Shown in pieces: positions 28,345 through 38,176 of a stretch of DNA of 64,000 bases. The position numbers were made by a program, and so were the translations under genes. The stretch comes from G963677445 sp963678275. GTDB taxonomy: Bacteria > Bacteroidota > Ignavibacteria > Ignavibacteriales > Melioribacteraceae. The stretch is taken from NCBI GenBank assembly GCA_963678275.1, contig OY782765.1:2914001-2978000 (forward strand). Reading direction: 5' to 3'. The notes beneath the pieces are model-generated. The model did not search any database and was not told the DNA's origin. It saw only the letters and a list, made by a program, of their open reading frames with translations. Within the stretch, counting starts at the first letter, position 1. Every line of letters begins with the position of its first letter.

Positions 28345-29329
28345 AATACTTTAAATAATCTTTGTTAATTACTCTTTCCCACCATTGCCGGTTATCCATA
28401 TACCAGCGAACGGTATGTTCCAGCGCTTCTTCAAATTTATTTTCCGGCTGCCATTCAAGTTCTCTTTTAATTTTTGCCGGATTTATAGCGTATCTTCTGT
28501 CATGTCCGGGCCGGTCTTTCACATATTCAATGAGAGTTTCCGGTTTGCCGAGAATCGATAAAATCCCCTTTATAACCTCCAGGTTGTTCTTCTCTGTCTC
28601 GGCTCCAATGTTGTAAACTTCACCAGGTAAACCATTTTTCATTACAGCCAGAATAGCCGACGCGTGATCCGCGACAAAAATCCAGTCCCTGACGTTTTTG
28701 CCGTCACCATATACAGGCAGCTTCTTATCCTGCATCGCGTTGAGGATCATCAGGGGAATAAGTTTTTCGGGAAACTGCGCGGGGCCATAATTATTTGAGC
28801 ATCTTGTAACGATTCCCGGAAACCCGAATGTTCGATGCTGTGAAAGAACAAGCATGTCGGCAGAGGCCTTGCTCGCGGAATAGGGACTGTTGGGTGAGAG
28901 GGGAGTTTCTTCAGTGAAGGCTCCGGCCGGCCCGAGGCTGCCATAAACTTCATCGGTGGATATCTGTATAAATTTTTCTGTGCCTGCTCTTTTTGCCGCC
29001 TCAATAAGAGTATTTGTCCCCAGAATATTTGTCCTGATAAACTCTTCTGTCCCGAGTATACTTCTGTCTACATGCGACTCAGCGGCAAAATTTATTATAC
29101 AGTCAATCCGGAATTCTTTAATGATGTGCTCAACCAGCTCACGATTACAAATATCCCCTTTTATAAAGCTGTAATTTACGTGATCTTCAAAATCGCGCAG
29201 ATTTTCCAGGTTTCCCGCGTAAGTAAGCTTGTCGAGATTAATGAGGTGATATTCCTCTCTTTCCAGTATATATCTTATAAAATTGCTTCCGATAAATCCG
29301 GCTCCGCCGGTAACCAGAATATGTTTCAT
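28307..29329 (-). CDS. rfbB: dTDP-glucose 4,6-dehydratase
   Basis: This 340-residue extended SDR makes dTDP-4-keto-6-deoxyglucose. It has ILVTGGAGFIGSNFIRY at the N-terminus, the catalytic strand QISTDEVYGSLG, and YSASK with the active Tyr and Lys; SNNYGPAQFPEKLIPLMI and GDGKNVRDWI are family-specific. I place the start at 29329 because AGGAGT lies seven bases before that ATG and the protein then begins MKHILVTGG; an ATG at 29350 would add seven residues and run into the previous gene. rfbA and rfbD are not in the window. Confidence 0.95.
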   Translation of the reverse strand: MKHILVTGGAGFIGSNFIRYILEREEYHLINLDKLTYAGNLENLRDFEDHVNYSFIKGDICNRELVEHIIKEFRIDCIINFAAESHVDRSILGTEEFIRTNILGTNTLIEAAKRAGTEKFIQISTDEVYGSLGPAGAFTEETPLSPNSPYSASKASADMLVLSQHRTFGFPGIVTRCSNNYGPAQFPEKLIPLMILNAMQDKKLPVYGDGKNVRDWIFVADHASAILAVMKNGLPGEVYNIGAETEKNNLEVIKGILSILGKPETLIEYVKDRPGHDRRYAINPAKIKRELEWQPENKFEEALEHTVRWYMDNRQWWERVINKDYLKYYEELYGSKYGKE

Positions 29330-29339
29330 CAAATTACTC

Positions 29340-30068
29340 CTAAAAGGCAAAAAAGCCGAAGAAAAGGCCTGTCTGAATAAAAAAGGAATCTCCGTTCAGC
29401 TCCGACGGGACATTATGAAGTGTCTGATCATTTTCAATCTTCCAGTCATCACCGAATGTCATCAGGTACCCGCCGCCAATTCTGAAGGCGATAAAACGGG
29501 CGAAAGGAATATCAATATTTAAAGTGGGACTAACTGTAAAAAAGTTAGAGCTGAGTCTCCGGCTGATATTCTCACTCGGGGAATTCAAATCGGTAAAAAG
29601 GTTGTTAAAAGAAAAATTACCCTTGTTTTTGTATATATCAATCTGCACCGATCCTCCTCCTATCATCGCGCCGACCGAAACTGCCATTTTTCTTATGAAG
29701 GGCAGAGTATATTCAACCGTAAACGCTCCCGCTCCAAGCTGGTAATCCACCTGCTGCCGGTATCCGTTCACCAGTCCTTCAACACTTGTATTGCCGCTGA
29801 ATCCCATTCCTCCGACACGAAGATTTTTTACAACCATGATATATGCATATCCTGAGCCGCCCATAGCGAAAAATCCATTTTCGGGCAGTTTATCCAATCC
29901 GAATCCGGGCATGTAAGCATTCAGCGCATCCATGTCGGGCACTATCCATGTTGGAGTCACTCCACCTGCCATGCCAAATTTCGCTATCCAGCCCATTTTC
30001 CCCGACTGAGCTTCACTCGTGGAAAAAATCAGCAATGCCGAAAATATTACAAGAAATAATTTCTTCAT
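29340..30068 (-). CDS. Predicted secreted or outer-membrane protein of unknown function
   Basis: I do not recognise this 242-residue protein. It has a signal peptide (MKKLFLVIFSALLIFSTSEAQ). The rest alternates hydrophobic and polar residues with many Gly and aromatic residues (VGGMGFSGNTSVEGLVNGYRQ, FIRIGGGYLM-like endings, final FFGFFAF), which suggests an outer-membrane beta-barrel of about 8-10 strands. It lies upstream of rfbB in the same direction with a 10-base gap, so it probably belongs to the polysaccharide locus and may help export or surface attachment. Confidence 0.75.
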   Translation of the reverse strand: MKKLFLVIFSALLIFSTSEAQSGKMGWIAKFGMAGGVTPTWIVPDMDALNAYMPGFGLDKLPENGFFAMGGSGYAYIMVVKNLRVGGMGFSGNTSVEGLVNGYRQQVDYQLGAGAFTVEYTLPFIRKMAVSVGAMIGGGSVQIDIYKNKGNFSFNNLFTDLNSPSENISRRLSSNFFTVSPTLNIDIPFARFIAFRIGGGYLMTFGDDWKIENDQTLHNVPSELNGDSFFIQTGLFFGFFAF

Positions 30069-30564
30069 TCTTTCCTCGGAAAATCAAAATTTATCAATCA
30101 GGTAATATAGATAAATATGTGTTAATATAAAATTAAAAATGGGCCTTTAATAGGGAGAACAAAGTGCAGAAAAAAAGGGATTTCCTGATAGAATTGATAA
30201 TTGACAATGGACAATTGATAATCTAATGATTGCCAATTTTTTATTTCTCATAAAATAATCCATACAATAATTCCAATCCTGAAAACCCTGCTTTAGTACC
30301 TGTTTTAATCTGTGAAACCTAAAGAATTTTTTGCCATTCAGTTTTAAATTTGATTGTTACCTGGTAATTCATAATTCACCATTCATAATCCACCATTCAT
30401 AATCCACCATTCATAATCCACCATTCAAGCCGCTACCTGCGGGCAGCAAAATATTCATAAAAACCACCCCGGAATTATTTTTGCCCCTGGTTCCTCCGCT
30501 TTTCATTTTTTATTTCTGCCATTTTATTTAACTTTGCATTTTTTGAATAAGAAGAGAGAAATAT
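30069..30564. other. Divergent intergenic region with a short tandem repeat
   Basis: This region separates the minus-strand envelope gene from the plus-strand POT transporter and should hold both promoters. At 30378-30428 a 14-bp unit (ACCATTCATAATCC) is repeated 3.6 times. The same words recur loosely near 40090, 40600 and 41330. No gene is visible. Confidence 0.7.
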
Positions 30565-31923
30565 ATGGTTTCCACTGCTGAAAATAATCCCCAGAAAGAA
30601 TCCTGGAAATTTCCAAAGGAATTCTGGCTCGCTAATTTTATGGAGCTCTGTGAAAGAGCCGCATATTATGGTTTTTTCATTGTTCTTACTTTATACCTTA
30701 CCGATATAGTCGGGTTTACAGACACAGAAACCGGTTATGTCGCCGGATTTTTCTTTGCCGGGTTATACCTTTTCCCTCCATTTGTCGGAGCTATTGGTGA
30801 CAAAATAGGTTTTAAGAACGGACTTTTAATAGCTTTCGGTCTGTTGACTATCGGATATTTTTTCCTCGGTATTTTTACAGATAAAGTTTCTGTTGTTTTT
30901 TTCCTTTTTGTTGTGATGATTGGCGGCTCATTTATTAAACCTCTTATCACCGGCACAGTAGCAAAAACCTCCAATGAAGCAAACAGGGCCCGCGGTTATT
31001 CCCTTTTTTACTGGGTTGTTAATATCGGCGCTTTCAGCGGTAAAACTTTTGTTCCTTATATCAGGCAGGGACTCGGACTTGAATATGTAAACTTTTTCTC
31101 GGCCGGAATGGCTTTCCTGGCCCTTCTTTTTGCCGCGTTCTTTTTCAAACCTCTTGAAAATAAAGAAGCCAGTTCCAAAAGTATTGATGATGTATTAAAA
31201 GCGCTGGTTAATATATTCACAACACCCCGCCTGATAATCCTTACACTTATCGTAACAGGCTTCTGGATGATCCAGCACCAGCTTTACGCGAGTATGCCAA
31301 AATATGTTATCCGCCTACTTGGTGAAGAAGCAAAACCGGAATGGCTCGCCAATGTCAATCCCCTGGTTGTTGTAATTTTTGTGGTATTTATTACCCAGTG
31401 GATGAAAAAATCGAAAGCGGTTACCTCAATGCTCTGGGGTATGATTCTTATGCCTTTCTCAGCTCTCGCCATGGCCATGAGCACCTCTCTTGAATCGGTA
31501 ACAGGCGACGCTGTTTCTATCCTCGGGCTTTTTATAATGCACCCCTTAACAATTATGATGATAATTGGTATTGCCATTCAGGGACTCGCCGAATGTTTTA
31601 TCTCCCCCCGGTTCCTCGAATATTTCTCCCTTCAGGCCCCTAAAGGTGAAGAGGGACTCTACCTCGGCTTCAGCCATCTTCATTCCTTTATTTCGGCGAT
31701 TGTAGGATTTATCATGTCAGGATACCTGCTCGATTATTATGTGCCCGATCCACATACACTCCCCGCGGGAATATCAGCGGCCGAAAAAGCGGCCTATTAC
31801 GCCGACGCCCACCATATATGGTTTTATTTCCTCGCCATCGGACTGACCGCCGCGGTCGCGCTATATATCTTCCGGCTTGTAACCGAAAGAATAGACGCGA
31901 AAAAAGAAGCGGCAAAAGTTTAA
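30565..31923 (+). CDS. Proton-dependent oligopeptide transporter (POT/PTR family)
   Basis: This 452-residue major-facilitator protein has 12 or so membrane segments and the POT signature in helix 1 (NFMELCERAAYYGFF, the ExxER motif needed for proton coupling). It also has the family loop GAIGDKIGFKNGL and IGGSFIKPLITGTVAKT. POT proteins import di- and tripeptides with protons; some members carry other substrates. It stands alone on the plus strand, with a strong bidirectional terminator 26 bases after its stop. Confidence 0.88.
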   Translation: MVSTAENNPQKESWKFPKEFWLANFMELCERAAYYGFFIVLTLYLTDIVGFTDTETGYVAGFFFAGLYLFPPFVGAIGDKIGFKNGLLIAFGLLTIGYFFLGIFTDKVSVVFFLFVVMIGGSFIKPLITGTVAKTSNEANRARGYSLFYWVVNIGAFSGKTFVPYIRQGLGLEYVNFFSAGMAFLALLFAAFFFKPLENKEASSKSIDDVLKALVNIFTTPRLIILTLIVTGFWMIQHQLYASMPKYVIRLLGEEAKPEWLANVNPLVVVIFVVFITQWMKKSKAVTSMLWGMILMPFSALAMAMSTSLESVTGDAVSILGLFIMHPLTIMMIIGIAIQGLAECFISPRFLEYFSLQAPKGEEGLYLGFSHLHSFISAIVGFIMSGYLLDYYVPDPHTLPAGISAAEKAAYYADAHHIWFYFLAIGLTAAVALYIFRLVTERIDAKKEAAKV

Positions 31924-31948
31924 AATAAATATTTATTTTCATCAAAAA

Positions 31949-31971
31949 ACCCTCACAGATAATGTGAGGGT
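31949..31971. terminator. Bidirectional terminator between the POT gene and a T9SS gene
   Basis: The arms ACCCTCACA and TGTGAGGGT pair with a GATAA loop. A-runs lie before it and T-runs after it, so it can stop the plus-strand transporter transcript and the minus-strand T9SS transcript. Confidence 0.9.
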
Positions 31972-31998
31972 TTTTTTTTGATAATTTCAAGCCTATCT

Positions 31999-33540
31999 TT
32001 ATTTCAAGAGGATTAATTTTTTTGTTATAAACTGCTCTCCGGCCTGAAGTCTGTAATAATAAACTCCCCCGGCCAAATTTTCAGCGTTAAATTCAACAGT
32101 ATAATCACCGGCATCGTGTATTCCTTTTTTAAGTATGGCAACTTCCTTTCCCAGCACATCAAAAACAGATAACTTAACAAAACTTTCATTAACAATATGA
32201 TAAGATATCTTTGTGGAAGGATTAAAGGGATTTGGATAATTTTGACGAAGAACAAAATTTAACTGTTTAGTAGTCCCTTCTTCATCATTATCCTGAATAG
32301 AGCCGTATAAATTTTCCAGAGAATTAAGAGCCATCGCAAATGAGCCGCTCATATTAATATCAACACCGGCTGCGTAAGTGACGAGTATTCTTTTTTCTTC
32401 TCCGTAGTCCAAATCAAATGGACCGACATTTAACATAATCTGCTGGTCACCTTCAGTTGTGTTGAGCCTGCCTTCCCCGGTAACCGGGTCCCCGGAATAC
32501 CACCTTTTGTTATCGATTGAAGCGCAGTCATCAGGTAAATTCCCCAGGGTCCAGTTACATGGATCAATAATATTTCCATTACGATCCAGTCCCATCTGAA
32601 TATTCCTGAGCTCGGAAGGATTGGCCGGGTGATTAATATTGGATGGGCTCTGCTGAAAGTGAATAAATGATGAAAAATAGGTCTCCATATCCCCCGGCGT
32701 CCATGAAGAGATGAAAAGACAAAAATTCTCACCATAATCCTTGCTGTAAGTAAATCCCGCGGAGTAGTTAGTTTCACACCCCGAATAATCATTCAAAAAA
32801 TCCTCAAGATCAGGATCAGCCCAGACTCCAAAAATAACCTCCTTAAAATTACTCATATCCGGATTTTTATTAATTATCCGATATTCTACGTACATGGAAT
32901 TATAAGGATCCTGTGAATCCCAATAATCATACACATATTGCCTTATTTCAATGCCCTGGGGCGCCATCCCTGGATAATGAGTCCTTTCTTCGACAGGTTG
33001 CGAATCATTAAATACACAATAGGCCGCATAAGTGCCTGGGAATAAAGGTTTGTCTTCGTCCGGGTCCCAAATTCCATTGGAATTCAAATCATTCGGATCA
33101 TAAACACCGTTATTATCACCATCATAAAAATCCGCCCCAAGTTTCACTGCGTCCACCCAGTCTCTCCAGGACTGACCGAACGGAGTATCACTATCATAGA
33201 TAACATAAATTACCGCATCTTCGCTGAAAGAATCACCCACAATCCCAGGTTCAAAGTTTTTTACAAGCATAGCGCTCGCCTGTCCATTGCCCCATAATGT
33301 ATCGGCTGTATATCCTGAAATTAGAAATCCTCCGGAAAATAAAATGTAGTGATCATCAAAGTATCCTCCCTTCACTCCATTAATATTTACATCGGCCAAA
33401 ATCCCTTTGTTATCCATCATAATTTCATATCCGTATGTATTGAATTTGTATTTATCACCCACTTTACCACTTTGCGCAAATATATTTTGTAAAAAGATTA
33501 TTACCGTCATTAATAAAAAAAAAGGTCTCATTATTTTCAC
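31999..33540 (-). CDS. Secreted T9SS cargo protein, paralogue 1 of a tandem pair
   Basis: This 513-residue protein has a signal peptide (residues 1-22, ending IFAQ) and a C-terminal T9SS sorting domain (QNYPNPFNPSTKISYHI, then VFDVLGKEVAILKKG and ITKKLILLK). The body contains an Asp/Asn-rich stretch near residue 150 (DGDNNGVYDPNDLNSNG, continuing with DPDEDKP) that looks like calcium-binding loops. It is similar along its whole length to the next gene upstream, sharing phrases such as DTLWGNGQASA, LGADFYDGDN, YCVFNDSQP and YSGDPVT. No enzymatic motif is visible. It is probably a surface or secreted protein. Confidence 0.85.
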   Translation of the reverse strand: MKIMRPFFLLMTVIIFLQNIFAQSGKVGDKYKFNTYGYEIMMDNKGILADVNINGVKGGYFDDHYILFSGGFLISGYTADTLWGNGQASAMLVKNFEPGIVGDSFSEDAVIYVIYDSDTPFGQSWRDWVDAVKLGADFYDGDNNGVYDPNDLNSNGIWDPDEDKPLFPGTYAAYCVFNDSQPVEERTHYPGMAPQGIEIRQYVYDYWDSQDPYNSMYVEYRIINKNPDMSNFKEVIFGVWADPDLEDFLNDYSGCETNYSAGFTYSKDYGENFCLFISSWTPGDMETYFSSFIHFQQSPSNINHPANPSELRNIQMGLDRNGNIIDPCNWTLGNLPDDCASIDNKRWYSGDPVTGEGRLNTTEGDQQIMLNVGPFDLDYGEEKRILVTYAAGVDINMSGSFAMALNSLENLYGSIQDNDEEGTTKQLNFVLRQNYPNPFNPSTKISYHIVNESFVKLSVFDVLGKEVAILKKGIHDAGDYTVEFNAENLAGGVYYYRLQAGEQFITKKLILLK

Positions 33541-33709
33541 TCCTTTACAAAAAATTGTTTTTACAAAATTTCACCTGTATACATTTTATTCCGGCAAAAT
33601 TAATAACCATCGGAATCTGAATATTCCCAGGGTAAATCCTACGGGATTTACCCCATGATGTTTAGAATTCCTTATTGCTTTTTCATTTTATATGTTGCAA
33701 TAAAAATCC

Positions 33710-35260
33710 TTATTTAACCAGCATCATTTTTTTTGTCAATACAGATTCAGATGTGCTTAGGATATAAAAATAAGCTCCTGAGGCGAGGCTTGATGCGTTA
33801 AAATCCGCTGTATATATTCCCGCCTCAAGTGTTTCATTCACTAAAACTGCAATAGTTTCGCCAAGAATATTTGTCACCTTGAGATTAACATTCCCTTTCA
33901 CAGGAATACTGAATTTAATTTTGGTTTCCGGGTTAAATGGATTAGGATAATTTTGCTCCAGAAAATACCCTTCAGGGATTGTTGTGTTATCAATACTTAA
34001 ACCTGTGGTTGGACCAAATAAATGCTCCGCTGTTTCCCTGGCTTTGGTAATCGCTTCATGCCAGATTCCTGTCGAAGAGCCCATAATGTAAGTAGCTGTT
34101 ATTTTTTTCTCCTCTCCATACGCCAGATCAAATGGACCAATATTAAGCATTATTCTCTGATCGGTACTTATAGTATTCAACCAGCCCAAATCTGTTACAG
34201 GATCTCCCGAATACCAGAATTTATTATTGATTGTATCACATCCGGGCGGTTCATTTCCAAGCGGCCAGTCACAGGGGTCTATCTCCTCCCCTTGTTTGTT
34301 CAGACCAACATTATAATACCGTAGCTCATTGTGTGTTTCAGGATCACCTAAATCGGGATCGCTTTGTTGATAGTGCATAAATGAAGAAAAATCTGTCAAC
34401 GGGTTTTCAGTATTCATAACAGAAATCATACAACAGAGGTAGGGATTATCATACTGTCTCTGATATACATATCCGGCTGAGTAACGTCTGTCACATCCCG
34501 TCAGATCATCATCATATTCATTCCCTAAATCCGGATCAGCCCAGACGCCGAAAATTATATCGGTCAGATCATGCTGTTCCATATTTTTGTTCCTGATCCT
34601 GTACTCTATACGCAGAACATTATTATATTCACCATTTGATTCTGCCGGGGCATAAATATACTGACATATCTCAATTCCCTGGGGATTAACTCCGGCAAAG
34701 CGCGACCTGTCGGCAATTGGTTGCGAATCGTTATAAACACAAAACGCCAATCTTTTACCCGGCATATAGGGGGCGTCCTCATCTGAATCCCAGGAACCGT
34801 TGCTGTTTAAGTCAACCGGATTATAATCGCCATCATTATTGCCATCATAAAAATCAGCGCCCAGTTCAACCGCGTCAATCCAGTCATTCCATGAATCACC
34901 GAAGGGTGGATCATCCTGGTCAATCACATAAATTACAGTGTTACTGTCAAAAGATCCTCCCACAGGACCCGGTTCATAGTTTAAAACGAGGGAAGCGCTG
35001 GCCTGGCCGTTTCCCCATAAAGTGTCGAGATTATACCCCGTTAAGAATATACCTCCGGAAAACAGGAAATCCTCGCCATAAAAAAATCCCCCTTTGATTC
35101 CATTAATATCTACATCAGCAAGAACACCCCTGTTGTCTATTGGAAGAGTAATATTATTAATATCAAATAAATAACTCTCCCCCTGCTTACCCCCTTGTCC
35201 GAACATTTGCAATGTAATCGCAAATAAAAAGATAGTCAGAATAAGATTCAGTTCTCTCAT
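33710..35260 (-). CDS. Secreted T9SS cargo protein, paralogue 2 of a tandem pair
   Basis: This 516-residue protein is a paralogue of the one encoded at 31999-33540, from the same direction 169 bases away. It has a signal peptide (LILTIFLFAITLQMFGQ), the shared phrases DTLWGNGQASASL, LGADFYDGNN and YSGDPVT, and Asp-rich putative calcium loops (DGNNDGDYNPVDLNSNGSW). The C-terminal sorting domain begins near NYPNPFNPETKIKFSI. The pair looks like a gene duplication followed by divergence. Function is unknown. Confidence 0.85.
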   Translation of the reverse strand: MRELNLILTIFLFAITLQMFGQGGKQGESYLFDINNITLPIDNRGVLADVDINGIKGGFFYGEDFLFSGGIFLTGYNLDTLWGNGQASASLVLNYEPGPVGGSFDSNTVIYVIDQDDPPFGDSWNDWIDAVELGADFYDGNNDGDYNPVDLNSNGSWDSDEDAPYMPGKRLAFCVYNDSQPIADRSRFAGVNPQGIEICQYIYAPAESNGEYNNVLRIEYRIRNKNMEQHDLTDIIFGVWADPDLGNEYDDDLTGCDRRYSAGYVYQRQYDNPYLCCMISVMNTENPLTDFSSFMHYQQSDPDLGDPETHNELRYYNVGLNKQGEEIDPCDWPLGNEPPGCDTINNKFWYSGDPVTDLGWLNTISTDQRIMLNIGPFDLAYGEEKKITATYIMGSSTGIWHEAITKARETAEHLFGPTTGLSIDNTTIPEGYFLEQNYPNPFNPETKIKFSIPVKGNVNLKVTNILGETIAVLVNETLEAGIYTADFNASSLASGAYFYILSTSESVLTKKMMLVK

Positions 35261-35658
35261 TTTTCCTCCATCGCCCTTGTTTAAGGCTTCATAATAAATA
35301 AATTAGTGTTATTATAAAATATAAAAATAATCCGGTTTAATATTAACAAATTTTGTTCTTAATTTCTTACTCAACAATTAAAATCATATTTAAATTTTAT
35401 CTTATTCTTTCTTCTTGATTTACGAAATTATTTTCTGAAATGACAAAATTCATCTTGTGCCCCAATTCTCTTTCGCAATTTCAGCCAATTCATTGCCTTC
35501 ACCAATGTGCCTGTTGTCAACTCTCGCCTATCCTCAAATAAAGTTGTCTCATTACAGCAGGTAAATAGATGTTTCTGAAAAACAATTATCATTTCAACAC
35601 AAAAATGAATCTGTTATCCTTTATATTTGGACAGTTGAAAAAATAATTCTGAGAAAAT
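35261..35658. other. Divergent intergenic region between a T9SS gene and tmk
   Basis: This AT-rich stretch has no credible gene. It should hold the promoters of the minus-strand T9SS gene and of tmk on the plus strand. Confidence 0.6.
35622..35629 (+). promoter_or_regulatory. Possible Bacteroidota-type -7 element before tmk
   Basis: TATATTTG matches the TAnnTTTG consensus known for Bacteroidota primary sigma factors and lies 29 bases before the tmk ATG. A clear TTTG element at -33 is not present, so this is a weak call. Confidence 0.35.
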
Positions 35659-36267
35659 ATGCTTAAAAAAGGAATATTTGTAGTATTTGAAGGAATAGAC
35701 GGATCGGGTAAATCAACACAGATCAACCGGCTTTATGATTATTTCACTGAAAAAAACATCGGGGTATCAAAATTCAGGGAACCCACCGACGGGCAATACG
35801 GATCAATACTCCGCGGCCTGGCAGTAACAGGAAGAAACATAACAGCCGAAGAGGAGCTTGACCTGTTTATTAAAGACAGAATTGAGGACTGCCGTATAAA
35901 TGTCGCTCCGGCCCTTGCAAGAAATGAGGTTGTACTGATGGACAGATATTATCTTTCTTCAGTAGCTTACCAGGGAGCTTTCGGCCTTGATCCCGAATAC
36001 ATCCTGAAACGCCACATGATAAAAGAAATCCTCACCCCCGACCTTATATTATATTTCGACTGCCCCGTTGAAATAAGTATTCAGCGCATAACAAAAAAGA
36101 GAGGTGAAAGTCTGAACCATTTCGAAAAAAAAGAATACCTGGAAAAAGTAAGAGAAATTTACCTTCGCTACTCAACCATAAAAAATCTCCACACTATCGA
36201 CGCCACCGTGGATACCAGCTCAATTTTTGATCTTACAAAATCAAAAATAATTAAGAATTTGGAATGA
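35659..36267 (+). CDS. tmk: Thymidylate kinase
   Basis: This 202-residue enzyme phosphorylates dTMP to dTDP. The P-loop GIDGSGKS lies at residues 12-19, followed by the DR(Y/S) motif in LMDRYYLSSVAYQG, which binds the dTMP phosphate, and a Lid region rich in Arg/Lys (RITKKRGES). The length and order are typical. It stands at the head of a short plus-strand group, with a small unknown gene and a Fic gene downstream. Confidence 0.96.
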   Translation: MLKKGIFVVFEGIDGSGKSTQINRLYDYFTEKNIGVSKFREPTDGQYGSILRGLAVTGRNITAEEELDLFIKDRIEDCRINVAPALARNEVVLMDRYYLSSVAYQGAFGLDPEYILKRHMIKEILTPDLILYFDCPVEISIQRITKKRGESLNHFEKKEYLEKVREIYLRYSTIKNLHTIDATVDTSSIFDLTKSKIIKNLE

Positions 36268-36384
36268 GGGATTGTCCTTTCTTAAACTAATATTTTAGCT
36301 CAAAATCCTGTATACAGCCGATAATCTACTTGTTTTTCCCACATATTATTTGTTAAATTATACATTATAATATTACGGGGAAAT

Positions 36385-36696
36385 ATGCGGAAACGACAAT
36401 TCCTTGAAATACCCATCCGGGATTTTAATCTTGAAAATATTATTAAATTCTTACTTTTCACCTGTTTAAAGATTGAACCATCCTCAGAAAACCTCACTTT
36501 CCTGCTTCCTGAGAAACGAAATTATTTCTATCATGCTTTCATGACAGGCCAAATTAATTATGCGGTTAACGTAAGACTGATAATTACAGTGGCGGAAATA
36601 AGCGTTGAGCTGAAAGGCAAAGAAAGCAAAAAGTATGGAAAAGCAGCAACTTCAATAGCAAAAAAAGTATCTCTAATAAAAGCCATATTGTTATAA
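36385..36696 (+). CDS. Small hypothetical protein encoded directly upstream of fic
   Basis: I do not recognise this 103-residue basic protein. It starts with MRKRQFLEIPIRDF and has no signal peptide or membrane segment I can trust. GGGGAAAT precedes its ATG, and its stop overlaps the Fic start by one base (TAATG), so the two would be translationally coupled. It does not carry the inhibitory (S/T)xxxE(G/N) motif of separate Fic antitoxins; that motif is inside the Fic protein itself. It may be a real Fic partner or a chance open frame. Confidence 0.5.
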   Translation: MRKRQFLEIPIRDFNLENIIKFLLFTCLKIEPSSENLTFLLPEKRNYFYHAFMTGQINYAVNVRLIITVAEISVELKGKESKKYGKAATSIAKKVSLIKAILL

Positions 36697-37739
36697 TGAA
36701 TTCATTTACTAAAAAAGCGATAAATAATCTCCATATTCCCCATAGTATTATCGGGATGATCCGCGCCCTGGGTGAATATAAAGGCCGCCAGGAATTATTC
36801 AAGAAACAATCACCCGAAATGCTTGAAAACCTCCGCCGTATCGCGATAGTTCAGAGCATCGAATCCTCAAACCGGCTTGAGGGAATAACAGCAGGCAAAA
36901 CCCGGCTGAAAAAAATTCTTGAAGAAAAAACACCCCCAAAAAACAGATCGGAATCAGAAATTGCCGGCTATCGGGATGTTCTTGGTTTTGTTCATTCCAA
37001 TATCGATAAAATCCATCTGACCGAAAGAGTTGTATTGCAATTTCATGGTGAAATGATGAAGTATAGCGGCAAAGAGGGAGGCCGCTGGAAATCGGTCCCG
37101 AACGAAATTATTGAAAAAGCTCCTGATGGTTCTGCAAAGGTAAGGTTTACTCCTGTCAGCCCAGTAAAAACTTATGATTACATGCGTCAGCTTCACAGCA
37201 GGTATCATCATATAAGCAAACATGGCAATCTCGACCCTCTCTTAACTATTCCACTTTATATTCTCGACTTTTTGTGTATCCATCCTTTTCTCGATGGCAA
37301 TGGAAGACTTTCAAGGATTCTTACAGTTTTACTCTTGCATAAAAATGGTTATGAAGTAAGCAGATTTATCAGCATTGAAAGAATAATTGAGAACAGCAAA
37401 GAATCCTATTACGAAACATTATATAAATCTTCACTGAGATGGCACAATTCGGAGCATGATCTTATTCCCTGGATAGATTATTTTCTGTCAACACTTCTTG
37501 CCGCTTATAATGAATTTGAAAAGAGAGTGGGCAATATTTCCACCGGGCAGGGAAGTAAAATGGAAATGGTTGCTTCCACGATAGATAGTTTTATTGGTGA
37601 ATTCAGCCTTGCCGAGCTGGAAGAGGCCTGCCCGATGGTGGGACGAGACTGGATAAGAAAACTGTTGCAAAGATTGAAATCGGAAGGTAAGATCGCATCA
37701 ACCGGCAAAGGAAGGTATGCCCGTTGGAAAAAAGTTTAA
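36696..37739 (+). CDS. Fic family protein, self-inhibited AMPylase type
   Basis: This 347-residue protein transfers AMP (or another nucleotide part) to target hydroxyl groups. The catalytic motif HPFLDGNGR lies at residues 196-204 with the active His first. An N-terminal inhibitory motif SNRLEG at 58-63, matching (S/T)xxxE(G/N), makes it a class II Fic protein that blocks its own active site until released. The C-terminus (residues ~285-347) looks like a winged-helix domain (LAELEEACPMVGRDWIRKLL, then KIASTGKGRYARW), which may bind DNA. The target is unknown. Confidence 0.92.
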   Translation: MNSFTKKAINNLHIPHSIIGMIRALGEYKGRQELFKKQSPEMLENLRRIAIVQSIESSNRLEGITAGKTRLKKILEEKTPPKNRSESEIAGYRDVLGFVHSNIDKIHLTERVVLQFHGEMMKYSGKEGGRWKSVPNEIIEKAPDGSAKVRFTPVSPVKTYDYMRQLHSRYHHISKHGNLDPLLTIPLYILDFLCIHPFLDGNGRLSRILTVLLLHKNGYEVSRFISIERIIENSKESYYETLYKSSLRWHNSEHDLIPWIDYFLSTLLAAYNEFEKRVGNISTGQGSKMEMVASTIDSFIGEFSLAELEEACPMVGRDWIRKLLQRLKSEGKIASTGKGRYARWKKV

Positions 37740-38176
37740 TAGGGTATCAGATATTTCAACAGGGTATTAACCAAGCATGGATTACCCCGTTAACGGGATA
37801 ATGAATGACGAAAAACGAATTTATAACCAACCTAAAAGCCAAACACTTAAAAAGGAATTGGCTAATTGAGTTCAATGTTGAGTTGAAATTTCTTGAAGAT
37901 CATCCGACTTTGACGAATAATCCTGATAAATTATTTAATTAACTTACTTGTAATAAATCTTTTTCCAAAAATCTGCTTTCATCGGACAGTGACCTTTTTA
38001 CATCATAATAGCATTTGATCACATTTCTGGTTCACGGCAAGTATATATAAATCTCGCTATTAATTTGAGAAATTCCCGGCGGAATCATATCTTTACTTTC
38101 CTTTTTCAATATTTTTTGTTGCTGGAGTGGTGAGGGTATTAAGATATGGAGTGATTCTTAATTAACGAGAGTTTTT
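37740..38176. other. Intergenic region, no gene called
   Basis: The region separates fic and the LysE-type gene. It contains a 45-codon open frame starting at 37805 without a ribosome site, and a palindromic CCCCGTTAACGGG near 37783. Nothing here could be assigned. Confidence 0.5.

Noticed and set aside
37805..37942. 45-codon open frame between fic and the LysE-type gene
   Set aside because: There is no ribosome site, no recognisable similarity, and it begins in AATGACGAAAAACGAAT-like repeat words common in this DNA.
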